Shown here in pieces: positions 16,415 through 23,264 of a stretch of DNA of 64,000 nt. This stretch comes from Saccharibacillus brassicae (GTDB taxonomy: Bacteria > Bacillota > Bacilli > Paenibacillales > Paenibacillaceae): contig NZ_CP041217.1 in the NCBI RefSeq assembly GCF_006542275.1, positions 5,458,501-5,522,500 of the forward strand. The letters are read 5' to 3'. The position numbers were made by a program, and so were the translations under genes. Each line of letters starts with the position of its first letter. Position 1 is the stretch's first letter. The notes under the pieces were generated by a model. The model did not search any database, was not told the origin of the DNA, and saw only the letters and a list, made by a program, of their open reading frames with translations.

Positions 16415-16755
16415 TTAAAATTTCGTGTCCCCAAAGCTTCAGACACTCCGCGATTGTCTCTACTCCTTCGTCGATACGGCGATCTACTGTACATGCACTC
16501 ATGCTGGCAAAACGAAAGATAGTCGTTTTGTATCTCCGAGATCGGAAATGTCGTTCCACCAAACACGCCGAACCTCTTCATCGATAATAAGGTGTACGGC
16601 CGTGTCGATGTCTTCGACTACCCGTGGGTGTGCGTACTTCCCTTTCTCTTCCCTAATCTGTCCAAATGGTCTGGTGCTCCAATATTATTTGCATTGTCTC
16701 TGATTTTCGATGATTTGGATATCTTTCTCTTGGCACTACATGTCACCACCTCCGA
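16401..16755 (-). pseudogene. Relic of an ArpU-family regulator joined to a terS-like start
   Basis: On the - strand, codons for 'VVEDIDTAVHLIIDEEVRRV' and, after a 1-nt deletion, 'FRSRRYKTTIFRFASMS' and 'EGVETIAECLKLWGHEIL' match the intact ArpU gene at 18746-19138 along its last two thirds. The 5' part of that gene is missing. Just upstream, 15 nt (GGTGGTGACATGTAG) are identical to the leader of terS, followed by codons resembling its first residues (RER-P). It is a non-coding scar of recombination between related phages. The terS part is less certain than the ArpU part. Confidence 0.7.
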
Positions 16756-16790
16756 AAAAAAGACGCCTTAAAAGTGGCGTCTTTAAATAA
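16755..16790. terminator. Bidirectional terminator
   Basis: AAGACGCC (16760-16767) pairs with GGCGTCTT (16776-16783), with seven A on the left and a T-rich tract on the right, so it can work in both directions. It ends the HEPN-like gene transcript. Confidence 0.8.
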
Positions 16791-16799
16791 TTTTTATTT

Positions 16800-17444
16800 T
16801 TAATCTTTTTGAGACTTTGAGGATTCTAGAATTTGATTACTTTCTTCAATATGTTTTTGCAGATAAAACCTAGCATCTTCATATATCTTCTCGTCTATAT
16901 CTAAAGCAAATGTTTTCCGTCCCCACAAATCAAGAGACATGGCTTTTAATTCAGCCCAAAGCGAAGAGAGCACATGTCTCATAGCAAGTAGATAACCAGA
17001 ATTGTCTAAGCGCAATTTTTTAGGAGCAAATTCCTTCTTTAGCGATTCCCTTGTATCTTCAGGTAACTTAGAGTAGAGAGTATTATATATTTCATCATCA
17101 AATTTATAATCTAGCCTATGTGCAAATTTATTTCTAATCTCATTAACAAAACTCAAGCTATCATACAATTCCTTTTTTAAAACGCCTGTACTATTTATCA
17201 AATCTAGCTTTTGGCTATAAAACTGAAGCTTAGTCTTCTTAACATCTATACAAAAATTCCTTAACAGGATTTCAATTTCGTGTTCTATAAAAATATGTGA
17301 TCTTAGAACAACAATCAATAATTCTTCGCTCTTAGTCTTTTCAAAGAATTCTTGAGAGAATTCATGGTATGCTTTTTTGGTCACTTCGGTATACATAGGT
17401 TTTATCGCTGTTAATAATTCTTCCATATCAAGTTTATCTGACAA
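16800..17444 (-). CDS. HEPN-like protein (MltR/DUF4145-type), possible RNase
   Basis: About 214 residues from the TTG at 17444, chosen for the AGAGGTG site with the same spacing as the neighbouring cargo gene; a GTG at 17453 overlaps that site. The core is all-helical with 'LRSHIFIEHEIEILLRNFCI' and then 'FVNEIRNKFAHRLDY', where Arg104-x4-His109 matches the RX4-6H motif of HEPN RNases. MltR-like and Abi HEPN proteins share this arrangement. It lies next to the structured RNA region. RNase activity and a defence role are inference. Confidence 0.65.
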   Translation of the reverse strand: MSDKLDMEELLTAIKPMYTEVTKKAYHEFSQEFFEKTKSEELLIVVLRSHIFIEHEIEILLRNFCIDVKKTKLQFYSQKLDLINSTGVLKKELYDSLSFVNEIRNKFAHRLDYKFDDEIYNTLYSKLPEDTRESLKKEFAPKKLRLDNSGYLLAMRHVLSSLWAELKAMSLDLWGRKTFALDIDEKIYEDARFYLQKHIEESNQILESSKSQKD

Positions 17445-17518
17445 AGCAAACACCTCTTTTCGCAGTTATAAATAGATTATTTCTACAAAAAGAAGAGAAG
17501 ACCTTTATTTTAAAGAAA

Positions 17519-18032
17519 ATGATGAACGCTGGAATCGAACCAGCATCATTAGCGTGATAGCCGAATCATAGCCTGTACAAAACTCCTCACAAAAGATAGC
17601 AGCGTACCTTTGGGATAAAATTTCTTGTTCAGTACTCCGCTTGTTTGCCGTCAGCAGCCCGAAGCTGGTGATGACTTGCCCGTATTTCTATCTCGATCGG
17701 GCGGATCGGTTGCGGACTCTCCGCTGGGGCAGCCCCATACTGCGCCTTACCGTACCCTCGCTTGAAGTTCACCCGTTCCCGTACTTATATTTTTAGCCGG
17801 TCGGGAGGAGCGGCTTTCAGGTGATCTTACCCCTGCTCCCCGCTTCCACACCACCGCGAACTCTGCGGGCGCTTTTGAGGCGCTCACACCCGTGCATAGG
17901 AGCCAGAAACAAAGCTCCACTCGGTATGGACGAGTCCTGCCAGGATAAGGGATAGCAGGGACACCCGGGAGCGCTGCTCCCTATGTCCCTTACTGTAATT
18001 CCGCATTTAATCCATTCTTTTCTCGATTTCTC
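17519..18032 (-). ncRNA. Large structured non-coding RNA candidate with tRNA-like T-arm
   Basis: About 500 nt without a credible gene and visibly richer in G+C than its AT-rich neighbours. Read leftward it folds into many local hairpins: AGGGACA/TGTCCCT enclosing GGGAGC/GCTCCC (17959-17992), ACTCG/CGAGT, GGAGC/GCTCC, CCGC/GCGG, GGGGAGC/GCTCCTCC, GGGG/CCCC, GCGGA/TCCGC, GCCCG/CGGGC and a TTCG-capped hairpin. It ends (17523-17544) in GCTGG-TTCGATT-CCAGC, a perfect tRNA T-arm, followed by T-rich sequence. A -10-like TATACT lies at 18045-18040. Size and prophage setting recall ROOL/GOLLD-type RNAs, but I cannot confirm a known family. Confidence 0.55.
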
Positions 18033-18101
18033 AAAAACCAGTATAAACAAGCAAGCATTAAAAGCCGATGAAAAATTAAAATAAAGAAAGAAGGATGTAT
18101 A

Positions 18102-18689
18102 ATGGAAAATTATATTTTAGCATTACCCCTAGTGGCTGCTATCCTTTTAATTGTGTTGGAAGTAGCAAGTTGCATAGTGTTTTTAAGAAGCATCAAAAAG
18201 CCACTTACTGATACTGCAGTTTACTCTTCTCAAACAACCCCCCCCTTATTTAAGCACTATAAGGAAACTCATTCTAGATATAAAGCTTACAAAGAAATTA
18301 AGCGTGATAAACCCGAATTATTTAAAATGATTAAGTTGAGTTTGAAATCACATAATATTGATGGTGATTTAGGATCTAAAATTTTAGATATTTTAACAAA
18401 AACGGTCTTTGCAATTGCACTTGCCTCAATGGGTTTTGTAGCAACTGTAAGTGTAGCAAATTTAAATTTTCTTAATAGTAATAAAAACGAACTTAATGAT
18501 TCGACCCAATCTATTCAAGACATATTTTCAAACTTCACTGCTGGACTTGACTTTTTTAACGTGACATTAAACATTGCATTTCTTGCTTTTACAGTGGCTC
18601 TTATCTATTTGTTTTCCTCCAAAATTAAGAAGAATGAATTACATAGACACTTGACGATTGTAGAAGAAATCGAAAAAGAAATTCCTTGA
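18102..18689 (+). CDS. Predicted membrane protein, divergent moron gene
   Basis: 195 residues, AAGAAGGA upstream, on the + strand against the phage reading direction. Three membrane segments: about 5-28 ('ALPLVAAILLIVLEVASCIV'), 105-125 and 150-175, with a charged 50-residue cytoplasmic segment between the first and second. Strongly AT-rich. It is divergent from the structured RNA, with the two start regions about 70 bp apart. No family recognised; it may be part of a defence or exclusion pair. Confidence 0.7.
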   Translation: MENYILALPLVAAILLIVLEVASCIVFLRSIKKPLTDTAVYSSQTTPPLFKHYKETHSRYKAYKEIKRDKPELFKMIKLSLKSHNIDGDLGSKILDILTKTVFAIALASMGFVATVSVANLNFLNSNKNELNDSTQSIQDIFSNFTAGLDFFNVTLNIAFLAFTVALIYLFSSKIKKNELHRHLTIVEEIEKEIP

Positions 18690-18745
18690 TAGCGTTATAA
18701 CTAGCATTCAAATAATCCACACTCATCTTTTCAATAAAATTATTT

Positions 18746-19138
18746 CTAATCCTTTTTTGAAAGAATATTATGTCCCCATAATTTGAGGCATTCTGCGACC
18801 GTTTCAACTCCTTCATTGATTCGACGGTCAATTGTACGTGCGCTCATGCTCGCGAATCGAAAGATCGTCGTTTTGTACGTCCGGGAGCGAAAGAATCGTT
18901 CCTCCAACACAAGCCGCACCTCGTCGTCAACGATCAACATGATGGCCGTATGGATGTCGTCGATCATCCGCTGGTAAACGCGCCGGACTTCCTCTTCCCG
19001 ATCCGTCCGCTCGGTCCGTCGCTCCATCGCCAGGCACATCGTCTTCATCCGAGGGTATCGCTCCAGCAACGCACGTACGGCTCGCTTCTCGTCATCTGTA
19101 ACCGCCGGAAAAATCTCAATTTGCTCTACTATATTCAT
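18746..19138 (-). CDS. ArpU-family phage transcriptional regulator
   Basis: 130 residues. The N-terminal 'VEQIEIFPAVTDDEKRAVRA' and the C-terminal helical 'SARTIDRRINEGVETVAECL' are typical of ArpU-type late regulators of Gram-positive phages. A broken homologue lies at 16401-16755. The AAGGAG ribosome site is in the loop of a 10-bp inverted repeat, so translation or transcription may be controlled there. It probably activates the late operon. Confidence 0.8.
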   Translation of the reverse strand: MNIVEQIEIFPAVTDDEKRAVRALLERYPRMKTMCLAMERRTERTDREEEVRRVYQRMIDDIHTAIMLIVDDEVRLVLEERFFRSRTYKTTIFRFASMSARTIDRRINEGVETVAECLKLWGHNILSKKD

Positions 19139-19141
19139 GAA

Positions 19142-19181
19142 CGTCTCACGTCTCCTTATGATAAAATGAGTACGTGAGACG
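19142..19181 (-). promoter_or_regulatory. Inverted repeat around the ArpU ribosome site
   Basis: CGTCTCACGT at 19142-19151 and ACGTGAGACG at 19172-19181 form a perfect 10-bp inverted repeat with a 20-nt loop. On the - strand RNA the AAGGAG site lies in the loop and the stem ends 3 nt before the ArpU start. On DNA the repeat brackets the -10-like element of unit B on the + strand. It could be an operator or a translation-control hairpin. Confidence 0.55.
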
Positions 19182-19230
19182 AATCTTTACCCAATCCCCG
19201 CGGAGCCGGCCAAAGCATGCGGGGTTTTTG
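19157..19230 (+). ncRNA. Small promoter-terminator unit B (candidate sRNA)
   Basis: Counterpart of unit A: -10-like TATGATAAAAT at 19157, then 39 nt later a hairpin (CCCCGC 19196-19201, GCGGGG 19219-19224) and TTTTT. The transcript would be about 60 nt and opposed to the ArpU gene. The loop GCCGGCCAAAGC (19205-19216) is the exact reverse complement of the loop of unit A. The terminator itself is convincing; the promoter is weak. Confidence 0.45.
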
Positions 19231-19314
19231 CTGTATAGAAATCCCGTTTTTCCGAGGTTAGGACTTCATTTATTTCTATTATGAATTTATCAGGTAATTA
19301 TTTTTACATATATT

Positions 19315-19737
19315 TTATAGACTGCTGCCTTTTCTATCGTAGTGCCCGCTGGCGTATCGTTTTTCCTGCGGAGCGAAAATGTCGATCTGCGAGCTTTTCG
19401 TTTGGGCAGATTCGAAGTTCTTGTCCGGCCCTATCGCTGCCAGGTGCGCCGCAATCTTTTCTTGGCTCCAGAATTCGATCTTCACGCCGCGCTGGCTACT
19501 CCGCTGGACGTCGATCGGCACTTCCTTGCGGCGGGCATAGTCGATCTCGTCATCCGTCTTTTCCTCATTCCCTTTGTTCCATTTACCGTAAACGTTACCG
19601 GCCTTTTGAATCGGCGTAGTCGCGGCCTTCTCCGGCGACCAGCCGCGGCCGTTCACCCGGCTGCGGAACGTGCCTTCGCCGATCCCGTTCTTCTTCGCCA
19701 GGTCAACATATTTAGGATCGATATAGACTCTCGGCAT
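19315..19737 (-). CDS. Phage protein with N-terminal HTH-like domain
   Basis: 140 residues. Residues 8-45 ('DLAKKNGIGEGTFRSRVNGR', then 'GWSPEKAATTP') match a small helical DNA-binding module common in phage early proteins and near homing-endonuclease modules. The remainder is charged and ends in a poorly structured tail. It lies immediately downstream of the 19740 gene. Function unknown. Confidence 0.65.
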   Translation of the reverse strand: MPRVYIDPKYVDLAKKNGIGEGTFRSRVNGRGWSPEKAATTPIQKAGNVYGKWNKGNEEKTDDEIDYARRKEVPIDVQRSSQRGVKIEFWSQEKIAAHLAAIGPDKNFESAQTKSSQIDIFAPQEKRYASGHYDRKGSSL

Positions 19738-19739
19738 CT

Positions 19740-20465
19740 CTATTCCGCTCCTTTCAGGGCTGCCCAGATCGTGTGAAGCGCGACGGAAGCGTACTTTTCC
19801 GGGATAGACCCGACCGAAGATGAATGGAATACGGCTCTTACGTTCGACTGCACTGACTCCAACGCCGCCCGCAGCCGCTCGATCTCCTTATCCCGCGTGT
19901 CCAGATCGGCGCCAAATGCGATTTGCCGTGCAGTCAGGGATTCGATGTACTTGTCCCGCTCCTGCACCTTCGCCGTCAGATCGCGGATTGTTTCGTCGCG
20001 GATCGCAATCATTTTGTCACCTTGATCCGTTGCCGACTTTATTGCTCTATGAGCTGATTCGATAATATAATCTCGCGCCTGCATTTTCTCATTCAGTTCG
20101 CCGATCACAGCATTCAGCCGCTCGACCTCTTTCCACGCGATAGAGTTATCGTCCAGAACATCCGTAGACCGCCCCTCTGTACTCTCGATCTGCGCTTCCT
20201 TGTCGGCGATTACGGCGTTCAGGCGTTCGATTTCCGCCCAATCGTTCGTTCTTCCCTCGAAAAGCTCTTGCGCTGTCGCTTTAAGCCCGGCAATATACGA
20301 CCTAGATTTCAAAGCTTCGTCGATAGCGGCGGTGATCACAAAATCTTCGTCATCAGGCTGTGGCGGGATATGCAGCGAGTGTTTACCTTCGATCAACCGT
20401 TGCAAGGCATCACGCATTTGCTGATCCGTGAACCGCTGCTCTGTTCTCTCTTGGCTCATTCCCAC
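19740..20465 (-). CDS. Long coiled-coil phage protein
   Basis: 241 residues (or 239 if the next ATG is used), overlapping the DUF3850 gene end by a few bases. Nearly all helical with three internal 'EVERLNAVI'-type repeats, which looks like a coiled coil. The C-terminal 'PEKYASVALHTIWAALKGAE' may be a separate small domain. No function recognised. Confidence 0.65.
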   Translation of the reverse strand: MGMSQERTEQRFTDQQMRDALQRLIEGKHSLHIPPQPDDEDFVITAAIDEALKSRSYIAGLKATAQELFEGRTNDWAEIERLNAVIADKEAQIESTEGRSTDVLDDNSIAWKEVERLNAVIGELNEKMQARDYIIESAHRAIKSATDQGDKMIAIRDETIRDLTAKVQERDKYIESLTARQIAFGADLDTRDKEIERLRAALESVQSNVRAVFHSSSVGSIPEKYASVALHTIWAALKGAE

Positions 20466-20716
20466 ACCGTCTCCCAGACTTCGATTCCCAGCACGACGTA
20501 GCCGGGTTGCAGATATTGCTCGTTATCAAGGACGTACGTCACTACCGCTTCGATCTCGCCGCCCGTGTATGTCTTCGGTTGCGCCTGCCACTCACGCAGG
20601 ATCAGCCTGTCGCCTACCTTAAATCCGCGGTCGTTCTTGCGAACTTCAAACAACTTATCGCCGTTCGCCACCGGAGCGAAATACTCCGGCAGGATTTTCA
20701 GGTCGTGGACGCTCAT
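20456..20716 (-). CDS. DUF3850 / ASCH-PUA-like protein
   Basis: 86 residues from the ATG at 20716, which overlaps the stop of the upstream gene (ATGA). 'MSVHDLKILPEYFAPVANGD' and 'FEVRKNDRGFKVGDRLILRE' are hallmark segments of DUF3850, a PUA/ASCH-fold family common in phages and thought to bind RNA or modified bases. An in-frame upstream start is not supported. Confidence 0.85.
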   Translation of the reverse strand: MSVHDLKILPEYFAPVANGDKLFEVRKNDRGFKVGDRLILREWQAQPKTYTGGEIEAVVTYVLDNEQYLQPGYVVLGIEVWETVWE

Positions 20717-20931
20717 ACCTCTGTTTCCTCCCCTACAATGACCCGGTATTCGTGCGGCCATACCGAAGCGGACCCCGGCACATTCACAAGCACCTTTCCT
20801 TCCTGTTTGTCCCGGTGTCCAGTTACGGTAAGGATATCGCCTTCTTCGTAATCGTCGAAAGATTCATCCGGCGTCGTATTCACAATCAAGATTCGTTCTC
20901 CGACTTCCGCGTATCGTTTTTCTGTTTTCAT
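20713..20931 (-). CDS. Small SH3-like phage protein
   Basis: 72 residues, AAAGGAG upstream. Beta-rich with 'YEEGDILTVTGHRDKQEGKV', suggestive of an SH3/KOW-type barrel. Coupled to the DUF3850 gene. Function unknown. Confidence 0.65.
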   Translation of the reverse strand: MKTEKRYAEVGERILIVNTTPDESFDDYEEGDILTVTGHRDKQEGKVLVNVPGSASVWPHEYRVIVGEETEV

Positions 20932-20983
20932 TTTTTATCTCTCCTTATATGCTATATGCCCGGCCTTAGCCGGGCGTGTTGGT

Positions 20984-21550
20984 TTATCCCCAGTGACCGT
21001 GCCGCTTGAGGATCGCGATGACTTCGTCGGCGTACGGTTCGTCGGTGTTGACGACCAGGTACGTTTTGGTACTTGCTGGCGTAACCTGCTGCACAATCTG
21101 GTTCACTTCGATCGCACGCAGAATGTCTTCCTGCTGATCTTGCAGCACCTGAGGCAGAAACTCAGAAACGTCCGTTCGTTTCACGACGATGAATTTGTTT
21201 TGCATGCCCGCGGTATTCGTCGCCAGGTCTGGGCGATCGTATTCGACGATTTCTTTCTCGCCGTTGACCCATCCTTCTTGATAATCGATTGGATGGTCTT
21301 GCTGAGCGACACGCTGAGCATGCGCTTCAACGTCTTCCCAGTTCATGTTGTCCGTCGCCCAGTCCACCAGCTCAATAGCATCTGTCATCGCATATTCGAA
21401 TTCCGCTTGGAACTCTTTTTCGTATTCCGGCCCTGAGGAAGAGCGCGTATCTTGGCCTGCGTAATCAGCAGCGCGGTTTTTAGCAATCAGTTCCGCCGGC
21501 ACGTCCCATCTCGAATTGTCGGGCATCGTAACCCTCAAAAATTTCTTCAT
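20984..21550 (-). CDS. Hypothetical phage protein
   Basis: 188 residues from the ATG at 21550, which has AAGGAGC upstream; a longer in-frame start has none. The N-terminal half 'MKKFLRVTMPDNSRWDVPAE' is followed by an acidic helical part and a C-terminal segment resembling a small alpha/beta domain. No family recognised. Confidence 0.65.
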   Translation of the reverse strand: MKKFLRVTMPDNSRWDVPAELIAKNRAADYAGQDTRSSSGPEYEKEFQAEFEYAMTDAIELVDWATDNMNWEDVEAHAQRVAQQDHPIDYQEGWVNGEKEIVEYDRPDLATNTAGMQNKFIVVKRTDVSEFLPQVLQDQQEDILRAIEVNQIVQQVTPASTKTYLVVNTDEPYADEVIAILKRHGHWG

Positions 21551-21570
21551 CGTTTGTTCGCTCCTTTGAT

Positions 21571-21687
21571 TTAAAATATGAAGCTGATCAGAACCGTCAG
21601 CCCCTCCCATGCCAGCCGCCCGATCCCCGCTACAAGAACGACGATCAGCGCGACGGCCGGCGATACCATGACGGCGCGGCCGATCAT
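21571..21687 (-). CDS. 38-residue single-pass membrane protein
   Basis: ATG at 21687 overlaps the stop of the upstream gene (ATGA), and the product ends at TAA. The sequence is nearly all hydrophobic ('AVMVSPAVALIVVLVAGIGR'), with a second short hydrophobic end, so it is probably inserted in the membrane. Too short for routine callers. Coupling and composition support a real gene. Confidence 0.6.
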   Translation of the reverse strand: MIGRAVMVSPAVALIVVLVAGIGRLAWEGLTVLISFIF

Positions 21688-22100
21688 TCGATTTTGGTCA
21701 GATTCTTTACTCGCGGGCTTGTCCATCCGGCGTGTTCGAAAAGAACGTCAGCCGTCTTCCCGCTTTTCGATACCGTTTTGACTTCGCCTTTCCCCCAGCG
21801 AGGATTCGAGTCATGTGTCACCGTATCGCCTGTTTTTAACTCCGGGCGCGACTCCTGCAGGACTTCTTGCGCGGCGAGTTCTGGACGATCTGCGTAAACT
21901 AATTGAACTTCTTCGAACCATTCTTCCGGCAGGATGTCTTTGGCAACCTGGCACCAATACCCAAGTTCCTCTGCGGCTTCTACCAAAATAGTGATTGCTT
22001 CTTCGGCCGAAACTTCTTTCCCGTCCGCGAAATACTTTCCGTCGATTGCTTCAAAATATTTTGGCTTCTTCTGGTGCAAATTCACTTTCACGTTTTCCAT
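21684..22100 (-). CDS. Phage protein with C-terminal KOW/CarD-like domain
   Basis: 138 residues. The N-terminal 80 are helical and acidic. The C-terminal 50 ('RWGKGEVKTVSKSGKTADVL', then a Val-Lys-Asn-Leu end) form a small beta domain also present in the 23261 gene, so these two are domain paralogues. Possibly nucleic-acid binding; function unknown. Confidence 0.65.
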   Translation of the reverse strand: MENVKVNLHQKKPKYFEAIDGKYFADGKEVSAEEAITILVEAAEELGYWCQVAKDILPEEWFEEVQLVYADRPELAAQEVLQESRPELKTGDTVTHDSNPRWGKGEVKTVSKSGKTADVLFEHAGWTSPRVKNLTKIE

Positions 22101-22135
22101 CCTTTATCCGCTCCTCTTAAAATATTTTCTGTCGA

Positions 22136-22489
22136 TCACTGAGCCTTTTTGAATTCCTGCTCCCATGCCGCCTGATAGAAAGCGAGTCCCTTATGGGATT
22201 TGAGCCAGCGATCCGAAACCATGAAGCATACGTTCCAGCCTGGCGACGTTTCGAACTGATGGGCCAGCCAGTAGCCTTTGGGCCGGTCTTGCCGCTCGTC
22301 CGTGAGCCGATTCATCGCGATCACCCCATCACTGATCCGCCCCGGCTTCCCGTGGGCTTGATAGCCGAAGAAGTAGACTTCGATTTCGCCAGTCACGGTA
22401 TCGTCTGCGTACTGCCAAACGCCGACTTCCACTGCGCCGTCATGCTTCTTCCCGATCTTGTCCAGCTGCTTTTTTGTGAACATGTTCAT
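22136..22489 (-). CDS. Hypothetical phage protein
   Basis: 117 residues. The start lies inside the upstream nuclease gene (50-bp overlap), which is unusual but keeps a Lys-rich 'MFTKKQLDKIGKKHDGAVEV' N-terminus. The rest is a mixed alpha/beta domain with several Trp. No family recognised. Confidence 0.6.
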   Translation of the reverse strand: MNMFTKKQLDKIGKKHDGAVEVGVWQYADDTVTGEIEVYFFGYQAHGKPGRISDGVIAMNRLTDERQDRPKGYWLAHQFETSPGWNVCFMVSDRWLKSHKGLAFYQAAWEQEFKKAQ

Positions 22490-23264
22490 CGCTCCCCCAT
22501 CTGATTTTGAAATACAGTTTGTTTTTGATCTTGCAGGATTCGCACCAGCCGGTTTCCCAAGCGAGCAGCGCCTGTTTGATACTGGCCGAATTGTCTGCAG
22601 CCTGGAAATGAGTCTCGACGTTCGCCTCGATTTCTCTCGCCGTCGTCCAGTCCGCCCGCTGCTCCAGATACTCGCGGATCCGGATCATCGTCACGCGATA
22701 CGCCGATATGTGGCCGCCCGCCTTGCCGCCGGCGTCCGGCCCGGCCAGATGGTACGGCGTCAGCACGTCCAGGATGCGGCGGGCCTGCGGCGCTTCCGAC
22801 TTCGCGGCCGCTTCCAGACAAACGCGAACGCGGCGCTCCTCGTAAAACTGATGGGCTTTCGCTGTGTCTTCGCGCATTCTCTCCGCGCGCAGTCCATCGA
22901 GCCAGCCAAATCTTTCTTCCAGATCACCTATATCGTTTGGATTTTGCCGTACGTCCACCTGCAGTACACCGATGCCCGCCGGGCGGAGCGCCCGCTGCGC
23001 GATCATCGGCACCTGCCAGCGGTCCCGCCACGGCACCGCGATATACGTTTGGTGCGCGTATTCGCCGCTGGCCCAGTGATCGGCCTGCTCCATCACGGCT
23101 AGGCCGAAGCTGGTCTTCATCTCGACGATCAGCAGCCTTTCGTCTTTTACGGCCACGATGTCCGCCCGCGGCCGGCCCGCGGAGATTTCGATCTCCGGGT
23201 ACACCGTATATCCCAACCGCTCCAGGTAGAGCTTGAGCGGCTGGTACAGATCCGACTCTTTCAT
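22440..23264 (-). CDS. PD-(D/E)XK nuclease-like protein (MmcB-type)
   Basis: 274 residues. The N-terminal 60 carry 'YPEIEISAGRPRADIVAVKD' and 'RLLIVEMKTSFG', giving Asp35, Glu48 and Lys50 of the PD-(D/E)XK core, with Glu24 as a further candidate. The C-terminal half contains a winged-helix-like region. Phage nucleases of this type act on DNA in recombination or as defence. It overlaps the 23261 gene by 4 bp. Substrate unknown. Confidence 0.75.
   Translation of the reverse strand: MKESDLYQPLKLYLERLGYTVYPEIEISAGRPRADIVAVKDERLLIVEMKTSFGLAVMEQADHWASGEYAHQTYIAVPWRDRWQVPMIAQRALRPAGIGVLQVDVRQNPNDIGDLEERFGWLDGLRAERMREDTAKAHQFYEERRVRVCLEAAAKSEAPQARRILDVLTPYHLAGPDAGGKAGGHISAYRVTMIRIREYLEQRADWTTAREIEANVETHFQAADNSASIKQALLAWETGWCESCKIKNKLYFKIRWGSDEHVHKKAAGQDREEA

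Noticed and set aside
17521-17600. A complete tRNA gene at the end of the structured RNA
   Set aside because: The T-arm is perfect and the 3' acceptor strand could be GTTCATC, but no matching GATGAAC lies 65-70 nt upstream and no anticodon arm forms. A GGTGAAC about 250 nt away could pair but does not make a tRNA.
17817-18050. A 77-codon reading frame on the - strand inside the structured RNA region
   Set aside because: No ribosome site, Cys/Pro-rich random-looking composition, and it lies across several hairpins of the RNA candidate. The folding explains the sequence better than a protein.
18625-18831. A 68-codon frame between the divergent membrane gene and ArpU
   Set aside because: It overlaps the ends of both neighbouring genes, has no ribosome site, and shows no recognisable features.
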